NCBI GenBank assembly: GCA_023415825.1
Contig: JAEZJF010000016.1
Coordinates: forward strand, 62,001-126,000
Direction of reading: 5' to 3'
DNA: 64,000 nt
Source: Bacillota bacterium
GTDB lineage: Bacteria; Bacillota; Clostridia; DSM-8532
Shown here: piece by piece, positions 8,949-16,984 of the stretch
How the letters are laid out: each line of letters opens with the position of its first letter
Numbering within the stretch: the first letter of the stretch is position 1
Notes under the pieces: model-generated
What the model was told of the DNA's origin: nothing
The model's input: the letters and a program-made list of their open reading frames with translations, nothing else
The model's database searches: none
Position numbers and translations under genes: made by a program

Positions 8949-10826
8949 ATGAAAAGAAGACCAAAGGCTTTTCTGCTGGCAGCCATTCTGGCTGTGTCCT
9001 TGTTTATGTCTGTGACAGCTTGTCAAAGAACTGTCCGTACGGATAAAGAGGTTGCGGAGGAGAGTCCGGATGTGCATGAGACAGCCTCGCCCGAAGACAA
9101 TGGACCGGATAAAGAAGATGTGACAACAAGCAAATACCTGGTGCCGGTTGTTAAAAATGCCGGGTTCTCACTTAACTATGGTTATGCCGACCAGCAAGGC
9201 AATATGGTTATTGAACCTCGGTTCAGCAGGGCGCAGCCGTTCTATGACTGCGGTGTTGCCATAGTAGCTGATCAAAATGGTAGGTCCGGTCTTATTGATA
9301 AGGAAGGAAACTATCTGGTTGAGCCCATTTACGAATACTTCAACTACAGTGAAGGGCTTTTTTTAAGTCATATTATTGAGAGTAATACCACCGTCGCCTT
9401 CGATGAAAGAGGCAAAAAGCAGTTTGAAATTTCAGGGTACATTGGCGTATTCAATAGTGGCCTGTCTCCTTATTATAACGACAGCAGAAGAGGTTATGTA
9501 GATAAGACCGGTAAGCTGGCGCTGGATTTGAATATGGGGAGCCTGCCGGATTTTTCGAATGGTATGGCGGAAGTTTCAGAAAAATATGATGGTCCCTCTT
9601 ACTATATCGATACCAAAGGCAATGATCTTACAGACAAGGTGTCTTCCGGCTTGCGGGTGTTTAAAAATGAAGCAACATCACTATTCGGTTATAGGGATAA
9701 AGAGGGAAAAACAATTATTGAGGCTCAATACTCTGAGGCCAAGCCATTTTTTAACGGGTTTGCCGTCATAAATGCTGGAGACAACATGAATGATGCTGCG
9801 TATGGCGTTATTGATACCCAGGGTAACACCGTCCTTGAGCCTGTTTACTGCGGTATTGAACGTATGAATAATGGACTGATTGTGGTTGGAGAGGATGTCT
9901 CGGCCGGCGATTATATACCCCTCACTTATTTATATTATAGTAAGAAGGCTATTTTTTCTCCGGATTTTAAAACACATACCGATTGGATTTACGACTTGGT
10001 AGAGAACTTCAACAATAATTATATTTGCGTAAGTGATGCTAAAACCATAACGTTTCTTGACAACTCTCTGATGCCGGCTAAAGACTTGCCTGAATTTAAG
10101 GGTCTGGGAACCTTTAAGGAGGATGGAAAACTTCTTAGGGGTACATTGGATCAATTCCAAACAGTGTCTGATTTAAAGGGTACCATTTTAGCCAGAGTAG
10201 ATGGTAAAATTGAATTGGGTGAGGGATTGGAAGCGGTTACTCAAGCAGAGACCCGTGACAACTCTATCGCTTTATTGTATCCGGTCCTTTCAGGGTTTAA
10301 AGATAAGGCTTTGCAAGCCAAGATTAATGCCATAATTCAGGAAGATATGGTAAAACCTTATCGACCAAGCGACATTCGTGACATAAGTAGTCTCGAAATA
10401 GTCGAGACCGATTATACTATCACGCGGCAGAAAAATTTGCTCTTGATTGATCAGAGTATTTACACCGATATGCTTGGTTCTGTACATGGCATGAGCTTCA
10501 GAAATACTCTTTACATCAATTCTAAAAGCGGAGATGTATACGGGCTTAACGATCTTTTTAAACCGGGCGAAGAGGCTTTCTCCTTTCTTAGTGAAAATGT
10601 GAGTGCTGTAATGAAAAAGAATATGGATGAGGTGGGATACTGGGAGGATCACGTGACCATTACGCCCGATACATGCTTTGCTCTTACTGAAGAAGGAATT
10701 GTTCTTTACTTTGCAGCCTATGAGCTTGCTTCATATGCAGCCGGAATGCAGGAGTTTTTAATCCCCTTTACTGATCTCACAGAATATATCGATACTCAAG
10801 GAAATTTCTGGCAGTCATTTAATTGA
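8949..10826 (+). CDS. WG-repeat lipoprotein with a C-terminal DUF3298-like domain
   Basis: A 625-residue exported protein. Residues 1-25 are a lipoprotein signal with lipobox VTAC, so it is likely anchored to the outer face of the membrane. The middle (about 60-400) contains WG/KWG-type repeats of about 40-50 residues, recognisable as GYADQQGNMVIEPRF, GLIDKEGNYLVEPIY and GVIDTQGNTVLEPVY; these form beta-strand modules in many secreted clostridial proteins. The C-terminal 200 residues (INAIIQEDMVKPYR to FIPFTDL) look like the DUF3298/DUF4163 module also seen in RsiV-type proteins. Ligand and role are unknown. A bidirectional terminator follows. Confidence 0.8.
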   Translation: MKRRPKAFLLAAILAVSLFMSVTACQRTVRTDKEVAEESPDVHETASPEDNGPDKEDVTTSKYLVPVVKNAGFSLNYGYADQQGNMVIEPRFSRAQPFYDCGVAIVADQNGRSGLIDKEGNYLVEPIYEYFNYSEGLFLSHIIESNTTVAFDERGKKQFEISGYIGVFNSGLSPYYNDSRRGYVDKTGKLALDLNMGSLPDFSNGMAEVSEKYDGPSYYIDTKGNDLTDKVSSGLRVFKNEATSLFGYRDKEGKTIIEAQYSEAKPFFNGFAVINAGDNMNDAAYGVIDTQGNTVLEPVYCGIERMNNGLIVVGEDVSAGDYIPLTYLYYSKKAIFSPDFKTHTDWIYDLVENFNNNYICVSDAKTITFLDNSLMPAKDLPEFKGLGTFKEDGKLLRGTLDQFQTVSDLKGTILARVDGKIELGEGLEAVTQAETRDNSIALLYPVLSGFKDKALQAKINAIIQEDMVKPYRPSDIRDISSLEIVETDYTITRQKNLLLIDQSIYTDMLGSVHGMSFRNTLYINSKSGDVYGLNDLFKPGEEAFSFLSENVSAVMKKNMDEVGYWEDHVTITPDTCFALTEEGIVLYFAAYELASYAAGMQEFLIPFTDLTEYIDTQGNFWQSFN

Positions 10827-10883
10827 TCTCACTTGTTAGGCTATCATAAGAACCCCACCCGTTAATCTTGTTATATTCACAAT

Positions 10884-10918
10884 AAAAGGGATGAAAGTTA
10901 CACTTCCATCCCTTTTTT
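10884..10918. terminator. Bidirectional terminator between convergent genes
   Basis: AAAAGGGATG and CATCCCTTTT form the stem, extended by AAGT/ACTT; T runs occur on both strands. It serves the WG lipoprotein gene (+) and the HD hydrolase gene (-). Confidence 0.88.
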
Positions 10919-10969
10919 CAATTACTGCAGAATTCTTTGATATGCGCTAGATACAGCTCATTATATTTT

Positions 10970-11569
10970 TCACTCAGTCAGATAGCCTTTTTCAACAGCA
11001 TCGTCAATGAGGGCCGAGGCAAATTCCCAAAGCTCTGGGGCACCGTCCCCGATGTGCTTGTTGCGGTTGATCACCTGATCCTTGGTAATGCCATGCTCCC
11101 CCCAGGTCCCACCTTTGTTGAGAATGTTTAAAAGCACGGGTTGAAGCCTGTCCAGAGCAGCCGCGTATTTGGCCTCGGGTGTTATCATGGCATCAAATTC
11201 TTCCCATAAGGCATGAAGCTCTTTGCCTTGATCGTCAGGTAGGAGCCCGAAAATGCGCTCTGCCGCTTTCTGCTCGCGTTCAAGCTTATCCATACCGGCA
11301 ACGGTGTCATAGCAGAAGGTATCTCCTGCATCGATTTCTACCAGATCATGAACGATACACATTTTTATGACTTTCACCATATCAAGGCCCCGGTCTTTGG
11401 CATACTCCTCCAAAAGAAAGGCCATGAGGGCCATATGCCAGGAGTGCTCGGCGTCATTCTCACGTCGGGAGCCATCATGAATCTTGGTTTGCCTGAAGAT
11501 ATTTTTAACCTTGTCAACCTCGGTAATAAACTGAATTTGCTTGTAGAGTCTTTCGTTTATCATCGTCAT
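10970..11569 (-). CDS. HD-domain hydrolase, YfbR/HDDC2-like 5'-nucleotidase family
   Basis: A cytoplasmic 199-residue metal-dependent phosphohydrolase of the HD_3 family, whose better studied members (YfbR in E. coli) hydrolyse deoxyribonucleoside monophosphates. The metal ligands are visible as R-x-E-N-D-A-E-H-S-W-H and the central CIVHDLVEIDAGD, with the later aspartate in AAALDRLQP. The exact substrate cannot be read from the sequence. GAGAGGGA abuts the first ATG (11569), so translation may in fact begin at the second ATG two codons in. It is monocistronic and convergent with the WG lipoprotein. Confidence 0.88.
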   Translation of the reverse strand: MTMINERLYKQIQFITEVDKVKNIFRQTKIHDGSRRENDAEHSWHMALMAFLLEEYAKDRGLDMVKVIKMCIVHDLVEIDAGDTFCYDTVAGMDKLEREQKAAERIFGLLPDDQGKELHALWEEFDAMITPEAKYAAALDRLQPVLLNILNKGGTWGEHGITKDQVINRNKHIGDGAPELWEFASALIDDAVEKGYLTE

Positions 11570-11796
11570 TCCCTCTCTGAGTATCGTTTACTGATGTTTT
11601 TATGGGTCTTTTATTCCATAATAAAAGTATGGATGTTCCGGTTTTGTACAGTGCAATCATATATCATGGACAATTTAAATTCAAGGGATTGCAAGAAAAC
11701 ATCACAAAACCCGGCGGTAGCCGGCATTGAATTATAGGCTACAGAAGTTTATAATAAATTTTAATGAATATACTGACCGGGAGAACATAAAAAAAA

Positions 11797-11832
11797 GGCC
11801 AAACCACCGGGGGGTTAGGATTTAGTTTGGCC
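11797..11832 (-). terminator. Orphan terminator-like hairpin reading on the minus strand
   Basis: GGCCAAAC and GTTTGGCC form a perfect 8-bp stem; on the minus strand it is followed by eight T residues. No minus-strand gene lies upstream of it (11833-12035), so it may end a small RNA or be leftover sequence. The rest of 11570-12035 holds short hairpins (for example 11880-11900) but no gene I can support. Confidence 0.5.
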
Positions 11833-12035
11833 AAAACAATCATAAAAATTGCTGCACGCCTATCTTATATTATTCAGGAGGGGTGGTAAAGCATTACCCC
11901 AAAATGATAAATAGATAAACTTATACAAGCCGCATGAAAACAATGCCAAAGGGGCGCGGGAAAAATCGTTCGTCAAAAAGAGACGGACAGGATATTACCC
12001 ATGTCAAAACATGAAGAAATGAGGAACAATTTGCG

Positions 12036-12881
12036 ATGGAACAACAAGTCAGACTAGAGCTGAAAAATGCACAAAGAATTGTGGTAAAGGTAGGTACCTC
12101 CACATTGACCCATGATAACGGGAAAATGAACCTGATCAGGATGGATCGGCTGGCATTGGCTCTGTCAGAGCTTATGAATGAAAACAGGGAAGTTGTTCTT
12201 GTCTCCTCAGGAGCTATTGGTGTCGGTATGGGTAAATTTAATTTCCGCAGGCGTCCTATGGGAATGGGAATGAAGCAGGCTCTGGCAGCAGTGGGACAAT
12301 GTGAGCTCATGAATATTTACAGCCGATTGTTTGCGACCTATAACCATATGGTAGCTCAGATCCTTTTGACTAAAACCGATGTCAATGATGAAATGAAAAG
12401 AGAAAATGTGATGAATACCTTTAAGAGTCTTTTAGAATTTGGTGTTCTTCCCATCGTCAATGAGAATGACTCCGTATCGGTTGATGAAATCAAGAGCCTT
12501 ATGATGTTCGGCGACAATGATACCCTGTCGGCTGTAGTGTCTAAACTGATTTCTGCAGATTTACTTATCATATTGTCGGATATTGATGGACTTTATGAAG
12601 CAAACCCACGCGAAAACAAGGAATGCAAGCTTATTTCAGTGGTCGAAGATTTGGATACCGTACGGGAATGTGCCGGAGGCTCGGGTACCAATCGTGGCAC
12701 AGGGGGCATGGTTACAAAAATTGATGCTGCGGAAATCGCAACTGGTGCGGGTGTTAACATGGTCATCGCTAATGGTGATGACCCTATGGCTATACTGAAT
12801 ATTCTTAAAGGAGAGGAAATCGGAACTCTTTTTTTGAAAAAAGCGCAGGCAATTGAAAGTAATGAAATAGACGAGGACTAA
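12036..12881 (+). CDS. proB: Glutamate 5-kinase, short form
   Basis: Catalyses ATP-dependent phosphorylation of L-glutamate, the first step of proline synthesis. The 281 residues cover the amino-acid-kinase domain: VVKVGTSTLTH near the N-terminus, VLVSSGAIGVGM, the feedback and substrate segment EFGVLPIVNENDSVSVDEI, and GTGGMVTKIDAA. The C-terminal PUA domain present in E. coli ProB is absent; short forms are common in Firmicutes. proA, its usual partner, is not adjacent: a terminator follows immediately and the next gene is on the other strand. Start supported by GAGGA upstream. Confidence 0.94.
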   Translation: MEQQVRLELKNAQRIVVKVGTSTLTHDNGKMNLIRMDRLALALSELMNENREVVLVSSGAIGVGMGKFNFRRRPMGMGMKQALAAVGQCELMNIYSRLFATYNHMVAQILLTKTDVNDEMKRENVMNTFKSLLEFGVLPIVNENDSVSVDEIKSLMMFGDNDTLSAVVSKLISADLLIILSDIDGLYEANPRENKECKLISVVEDLDTVRECAGGSGTNRGTGGMVTKIDAAEIATGAGVNMVIANGDDPMAILNILKGEEIGTLFLKKAQAIESNEIDED

Positions 12882-12897
12882 GTTAAAAAGGATAACA

Positions 12898-12928
12898 AAA
12901 AAGGGCTACATCACGTAACCCTTTTTTT
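12898..12928. terminator. Bidirectional terminator between proB and hup
   Basis: AAAAAGGG and CCCTTTTTTT flank an inner TA-c-a-t...GTA stem. T runs are present on both strands, serving both convergent genes. Confidence 0.88.
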
Positions 12929-12940
12929 GCTTTTTCATTA

Positions 12941-13216
12941 TTAGCCGTTAACCTTGTCTTTGAGAGCCTTACCTGCTTTAAAAACAGGTGCCTTTGAAGC
13001 GGGGATTGTGATGGTTTCCTTTGTCTGGGGATTGCGTCCCTTTCTGGCAGCTCTGTTCTTGGTTTCGAAAGTTCCGAAACCTACGAGAACAACCTTTTCA
13101 CCCTTGGAAAGAGATTCCTCGACAACCGAAACGAGGGCATCAAGAGCAGCCTCGCTATCTTTCTTTGTAAGGCCCGATTGCTGTGCTACAGCGCTAATTA
13201 GATCGGCTTTGTTCAT
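12941..13216 (-). CDS. hup: DNA-binding protein HU
   Basis: Histone-like nucleoid protein, 91 residues from ATG 13216, which is chosen over the longer frame because AGGAGGTAATCCT lies directly before it and MNKADLISAVAQQSGLTK is the canonical HU start. The beta-arm signature GFGTFETKNRAARKGRNPQT is intact, followed by IPASKAPVFKAGKALKD. HU dimers bend and compact DNA. The gene is monocistronic with its own promoter at 13249-13277 and shares a terminator with proB. Confidence 0.97.
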   Translation of the reverse strand: MNKADLISAVAQQSGLTKKDSEAALDALVSVVEESLSKGEKVVLVGFGTFETKNRAARKGRNPQTKETITIPASKAPVFKAGKALKDKVNG

Positions 13217-13248
13217 TAGGATTACCTCCTGCACAAAATTTCGTCATC

Positions 13249-13277
13249 ATTGTATAACGGGATTGGCATAAAGTCAA
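13249..13277 (-). promoter_or_regulatory. Promoter of hup
   Basis: On the minus strand TTGACT, 17 bases, TACAAT, then about 33 bases to the HU start codon. Confidence 0.75.
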
Positions 13278-13315
13278 GCGTTCACGCGTTTTTCCCAAAA
13301 ATAATCCCATATCAT

Positions 13316-13344
13316 TTGATTATCCCATCAAAACAGTATATAAT
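13316..13344 (+). promoter_or_regulatory. Promoter of the birA-coaX operon
   Basis: TTGATT at 13316-13321, 17 bases, TATAAT at 13339-13344. The predicted start of transcription coincides with the base of the conserved two-hairpin leader. Confidence 0.8.
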
Positions 13345-13349
13345 AGCCT

Positions 13350-13411
13350 TACCTGTAACCGAAATCAAAGATTTCGAACAGGTACCCAAGTTATTGATAC
13401 TTCGTATTAAT
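13350..13411 (+). promoter_or_regulatory. Two-hairpin leader motif, copy 1
   Basis: Hairpin 1: TACCTGT (13350-13356) pairs with ACAGGTA (13378-13384), and inside it CGAAATC pairs with GATTTCG around an AAA loop, with an asymmetric AAC/A internal loop. Hairpin 2: ATTGATAC (13393-13400) pairs with GTATTAAT (13404-13411) around TTC. The same arrangement occurs at 49143-49205 with compensatory changes. No terminator follows, so any control would act on translation or RNA stability. Function unknown. Confidence 0.65.
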
Positions 13412-13457
13412 ACATTTACGTGTAAGGATATGACTATTTCCTCGTGAAGGAGTCCAT

Positions 13458-14075
13458 ATGGCAGGGCTTTATTTCTATGCTCCCAAAGGAAAAATCAAGG
13501 ATATTGTCGATTGCGGCATGAAATTATCAGAATGGTATGACCGTGAGCTTACGCTTCATGGGCTGAATGGGAGCAGAAAGGTTATTAAGGCGCTGTTAAA
13601 TCCGAGGGATGACGCGAAGCGGTTGAAGGATGCCGATTATCGATGCCTGAGGCTTGATGTGGATCTTGACTACTGCAGAGTGGGAGATGCTTCTCTCTAT
13701 GAAATGGGTAAAAAAGAGCCCATGCTTATGCAGCAATATGGGGATAACCTTATTCCTCTTTCTGATTACCGTTTTGGGATCTTTCGGAATCCTGAGGTAT
13801 TAGTAATGTCTTCGGTTTTACCGGAACGTATCGAGGTTATGGGAATGGCATTGGATTCGCCCATATTATATGAGAGCTCGGAAACTCTGTATCTTAATAA
13901 TATTCTGGAGAAACACGAGGAAAACTATCAGGATTCTGGAAACCATCTGCTCTATGCATTTTTTATTATGCTGGAGTCCCAGGGCAAGGTTATCCGATAC
14001 GAAGATAAAGAGCACCAAAAGGCTGTTTTTTTTACTGCCGACCATGAAGAATATACAGTGCTTCAAATTCCATAA
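13458..14075 (+). CDS. Conserved-looking protein of unknown function, first gene of the birA-coaX operon
   Basis: The 205-residue product starts with ATG behind GAAGGAG. I do not recognise the family. It is acidic and soluble, with no signal peptide, transmembrane helix or obvious catalytic motif. The N-terminal part (about 20-80) is rich in charged residues and includes LRLDVDLDYCRVGDASLYEM; the middle, PEVLVMSSVLPERIEVMGMA, looks like beta strands of a globular domain. Its stop is 16 bases before the birA start, so the two are translated from one transcript. The operon leader carries the two-hairpin motif. Its place beside the biotin and pantothenate/CoA genes hints at a link to cofactor metabolism, but that is inference from position only. 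Confidence 0.7.
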   Translation: MAGLYFYAPKGKIKDIVDCGMKLSEWYDRELTLHGLNGSRKVIKALLNPRDDAKRLKDADYRCLRLDVDLDYCRVGDASLYEMGKKEPMLMQQYGDNLIPLSDYRFGIFRNPEVLVMSSVLPERIEVMGMALDSPILYESSETLYLNNILEKHEENYQDSGNHLLYAFFIMLESQGKVIRYEDKEHQKAVFFTADHEEYTVLQIP

Positions 14076-14091
14076 GGAGGAAGATTCGCCT

Positions 14092-15093
14092 TTGCAGGAT
14101 CAAGGAAATATCCGTAGCCTGGATATACTCGCCATACTTCAGGAAGCTTCAGGCCAATACGTGTCAGGAGAACATTTAAGCCAGCATCTGGGTATATCCC
14201 GTGCCGCAGTATGGAAAAGAATTTCGGCCTTGAAAAAGGAAGGATTTTTAATTGAAGCCGTTACCAGGAAGGGCTACCGATTAAATTCATCTGAAAATCC
14301 CTATGGAAAACCTGCTATTCTAAATAAGCTTGTCACACATACCTTTGGAAAGGAACTCAAGTTTTTTACCCAGGTTGATTCGACCAATAGTGTTTTAAAG
14401 CAGCTGGCGGCCGAAGGTGCTCCCGAAGGCACGATAGTGGTAGCCGAAAGCCAAACCGGGGGTCGGGGTAGGCTGGGAAGAAGCTGGGTGGCGCCTTCTG
14501 GAACAGGGATTTGGTTGTCACTTTTACTTAAGCCGAAGCTCCATCCAGGAGAGGTTCAGACCTTAACTCTGGCAGCTTCTGTGGCTGTTTGCAGGGCGCT
14601 GGAGCACCTAAATATTCCGGGCCTGGGCATAAAATGGCCTAATGATGTTCTTATTGGTCGGAAAAAGGTATGCGGCATTCTTACTGAGCTGTCTGCCGAG
14701 GCTGAGAGGATAGCCTGGGTCATTTTAGGAATCGGTCTTAATGTTAACCATCTGGAACAGGACTTCTCGGATGAAATAGCATCCATTGCCACTTCTCTCA
14801 GGTTGAACACGGAAGACCGCGAGCCCCTTGATCGGAGCATGTTGGCAGCAGGATTAATCAACGCTCTGGAGGAGGTCTATGAAGACTATCTGAAGGACGG
14901 AGCCTCCCGGATGATTGATGAATGGAAGAACCGGAGCGTAACGCTAGGTAAAAAGGTGCGCTTGATATCTCATGATGGAAGTCAGGAAGTATTGGTGCAG
15001 GACATTACTCAGGATGGAAAATTAGTGGTAAAACAGGAGGATGGCCAAAGTCTTGAGGTTTTGTCAGGTGAAATTTCGCTCAGAGAACTTTAG
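14092..15093 (+). CDS. birA: Biotin--[acetyl-CoA-carboxylase] ligase with N-terminal repressor domain
   Basis: Activates biotin to biotinyl-AMP and attaches it to carrier proteins; full-length forms also repress biotin genes. The frame runs further upstream, but TTG 14092 is the likely start because AAGGAGG precedes it and the HTH begins soon after. At 333 residues it is of the bifunctional type: winged-helix region about 8-65 (HLGISRAAVWKRISALKKEGF), then the ligase domain with the biotinyl-AMP loop GGRGRLGRSWVAP, the biotin-binding IKWPNDVLIGRKKVCGILTE, and a C-terminal SH3-like domain. Located between an unknown protein and a Gln/Asn-rich protein, ahead of coaX. Confidence 0.94.
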   Translation: MQDQGNIRSLDILAILQEASGQYVSGEHLSQHLGISRAAVWKRISALKKEGFLIEAVTRKGYRLNSSENPYGKPAILNKLVTHTFGKELKFFTQVDSTNSVLKQLAAEGAPEGTIVVAESQTGGRGRLGRSWVAPSGTGIWLSLLLKPKLHPGEVQTLTLAASVAVCRALEHLNIPGLGIKWPNDVLIGRKKVCGILTELSAEAERIAWVILGIGLNVNHLEQDFSDEIASIATSLRLNTEDREPLDRSMLAAGLINALEEVYEDYLKDGASRMIDEWKNRSVTLGKKVRLISHDGSQEVLVQDITQDGKLVVKQEDGQSLEVLSGEISLREL

Positions 15094-15116
15094 TGTTTTT
15101 ATGTTTGGAGGTTTTT

Positions 15117-15677
15117 ATGGAACAACATAACCCAAGTGCTCATAACACGGAGAATAATCAGCAGAATAACCAACAGAGAAATCAGCAGAATAATTCACAG
15201 CAAAGGTTTAATAACCAGAATAGCCGCCCTCAATCAGATCGTAATAGATCTCAGGACAGAAGGGGCCAACAGGATAGAAATTCAAACCAGGATCGGAGTC
15301 GTTTGGACAAAAATCATGCTGGCGAGAAGGGTATTAATCCCAATAACGATCGTACCAGAGCTCAAAGTGACTCTAAGTACCCCCAAAAGCCTAAAGAGCA
15401 GAAAGCAGTTGATCGACCCAGATCCGAACAGGCCGGTAAAACCCAAAGCCAGCCTAATAAAAGCCAGGCCAGCCAAAATCATGGTGCTGGTTCCAATAAT
15501 AATAACCGTTATGCAAGGAACCCCCTGCATAATGTAACGCTCGGCGATACCGCAGCCAGGCATATCATTCCCAAGCGAATCGAGACTGTTGAGGATATTC
15601 AGGCTGACATTGAGAGAGTGGAAAAGGATATTCAATTCGAAATCAAGCAGATCCGCGCTGTAAAGCTGGGCCTGTGA
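15117..15677 (+). CDS. Gln/Asn/Arg-rich low-complexity protein, unknown function
   Basis: A 186-residue product from ATG 15117, chosen for TTTGGAGG upstream. Residues 1 to about 125 are low-complexity and dominated by Gln, Asn, Arg, Ser and Lys, so probably disordered and positively charged. Only the last 50 residues look folded: NPLHNVTLGDTAARHIIPKR followed by a helix of acidic and basic heptads (IEADIERVEKDI-like) that could form a coiled coil. No family recognised. It lies between birA and coaX with short gaps (24 and 23 bases), so it belongs to the operon. The composition suggests RNA or polyanion binding, but this is inference only. Confidence 0.7.
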   Translation: MEQHNPSAHNTENNQQNNQQRNQQNNSQQRFNNQNSRPQSDRNRSQDRRGQQDRNSNQDRSRLDKNHAGEKGINPNNDRTRAQSDSKYPQKPKEQKAVDRPRSEQAGKTQSQPNKSQASQNHGAGSNNNNRYARNPLHNVTLGDTAARHIIPKRIETVEDIQADIERVEKDIQFEIKQIRAVKLGL

Positions 15678-15699
15678 TCAAGCGAGGCGTGAAGGTTTA

Positions 15700-16473
15700 A
15701 TGCTGTTAGTCATTGATATAGGAAATACCAATAGTGCAATAGGTGTCTATAAGGGTAATACCCTTGTGGGTAATTGGCGTCTATCCACAGTAAAGGAACG
15801 AACCTCTGATGAAATAGGATTGTTCCTGATTTCAATATTAAATCATACGGGTATCAAGCCCGAGGACATCAAAGACGTCATAATGTGCTCTGTGGCACCG
15901 GGTGCTATGCACGCCATTGTAAACGCCGTCAAAAAGTATTTCAACAAAAAGCCTATTCAAGTAGAGCCGGGTGTTAAAACCGGCATTAATATCAAATATG
16001 AAAATCCCCGGGAAGTGGGTGCCGATAAGATTGTCAATGCTGTCGGCGCTCTGAAGCTATATGGTGGCCCTGACATTATTGTAGATTTTGGGACAGCCAC
16101 CACCTTCTGTGCTATCAATGCCAAAGGGGACTATTTAGGTGGTATCATTTGCCCCGGTATTAAGATATCTGCAGAAGCCCTTTTTGAAAAAGCTTCCATG
16201 CTGCCCCGTATAGAAATTACCAAACCCAGGCATATTATTGGAAGAACAACGGTAAGCAGTATGCAATCCGGAATTCTCTATGGCTTTGTGGGCCAAGTCG
16301 ATCATATCGTGATGCTTATGAAGCAGGAAATCGGTGAAGAGGGGATTAAGGTTGTGGCCACAGGAGGTATGGCTAAGCTGATCGCCTCAGAATCTGCCAC
16401 CATTGATGAAGTAAATCCTCTTCTTACTTTGGAAGGATTAAAGGCTATTTACGAGTTAAATTCATCTGTTTAA
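15700..16473 (+). CDS. coaX: Type III pantothenate kinase
   Basis: Phosphorylates pantothenate, the first step of coenzyme A synthesis; type III enzymes need a monovalent cation and are not inhibited by CoA. The 257 residues show the ASKHA fold: MLLVIDIGNTNSAIGVY phosphate loop at the N-terminus, PREVGADKIVNAVGA, the DFGTATTF motif with catalytic acidic residue upstream, and GGIICPGIKISAEALF. Downstream of birA, as in many Firmicutes. About 220 bases separate it from groES. Confidence 0.96.
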   Translation: MLLVIDIGNTNSAIGVYKGNTLVGNWRLSTVKERTSDEIGLFLISILNHTGIKPEDIKDVIMCSVAPGAMHAIVNAVKKYFNKKPIQVEPGVKTGINIKYENPREVGADKIVNAVGALKLYGGPDIIVDFGTATTFCAINAKGDYLGGIICPGIKISAEALFEKASMLPRIEITKPRHIIGRTTVSSMQSGILYGFVGQVDHIVMLMKQEIGEEGIKVVATGGMAKLIASESATIDEVNPLLTLEGLKAIYELNSSV

Positions 16474-16513
16474 TCCATATAAAAAAACGTAATAATAAGA
16501 TTTATAGAGAAAC

Positions 16514-16591
16514 AACGAGTGTGAGTGAGCTATTTTAACGTTATGCCCTAAATAAGCCGAATATTGATTAAAAACTCACAATACACTCGTT
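16514..16591. repeat. Long inverted repeat upstream of groES
   Basis: AACGAGTGT (16514-16522) is complementary to ACACTCGTT (16583-16591), and TGAG/CTCA just inside also pair. The right arm ends at the first base of the -35 box. It could be a terminator-like structure for coaX (no T run) or an operator. Confidence 0.5.
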
Positions 16592-16619
16592 TGATTATGA
16601 CCGAGAAATTGTTTAATAT
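16591..16619 (+). promoter_or_regulatory. Sigma-A-type promoter of groESL
   Basis: TTGATT at 16591-16596, 17 bases, TAATAT at 16614-16619, directly before the CIRCE operator. Confidence 0.8.
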
Positions 16620-16623
16620 GGTA

Positions 16624-16650
16624 TTAGCACTCGACCCAAGTGAGTGCTAA
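16624..16650. promoter_or_regulatory. CIRCE operator (HrcA binding site)
   Basis: Perfect inverted repeat TTAGCACTC-N9-GAGTGCTAA, the exact consensus. It overlaps the start of transcription, so HrcA repression and heat-shock induction of groESL are expected. Confidence 0.98.
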
Positions 16651-16695
16651 CAAGATGATAGCCCGGAAACGGGGAAAATATAAGGAGGGTGACCC

Positions 16696-16968
16696 ATGAA
16701 TATTAAGCCACTAGCAGACAGAGTAGTCATTAAAATGCTGGAAGCTGAAGAAACAACAAAAAGTGGTATCGTGCTTCCAGGGACAGCAAAAGAAAAGCCT
16801 CAAGTTGCAGAGGTAACAGCTGTAGGACCTGGTACCGAGGAAGTCAAAATGGAAGTTAAGGCAGGAGACAAGGTGCTTATCAGCAAGTATGCAGGAACAG
16901 AAGTCAAGATTGACGGTGCTGAATTCACCATTGTCAAGCAAGGCGATATCCTCGCAGTAGTAGAGTAA
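16696..16968 (+). CDS. groES: Co-chaperonin GroES
   Basis: Heptameric lid of the GroEL chamber. The 90 residues are close to the usual length: MNIKPLADRVVIKMLEAEE at the start, the mobile loop TKSGIVLPGTAKEKPQ that contacts GroEL, and GDKVLISKYAGTEVKIDG. Translation start is set by AAGGAGG. It is transcribed with groEL (16-base gap) from the CIRCE-controlled promoter. Confidence 0.98.
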   Translation: MNIKPLADRVVIKMLEAEETTKSGIVLPGTAKEKPQVAEVTAVGPGTEEVKMEVKAGDKVLISKYAGTEVKIDGAEFTIVKQGDILAVVE

Positions 16969-16984
16969 CAGGAGGGAAAGAAAC

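Noticed and set aside
13350..13411. Known riboswitch or T-box for birA
   Set aside because: No T-box sequence or biotin-related element is recognisable and no terminator follows; left as an unassigned leader.
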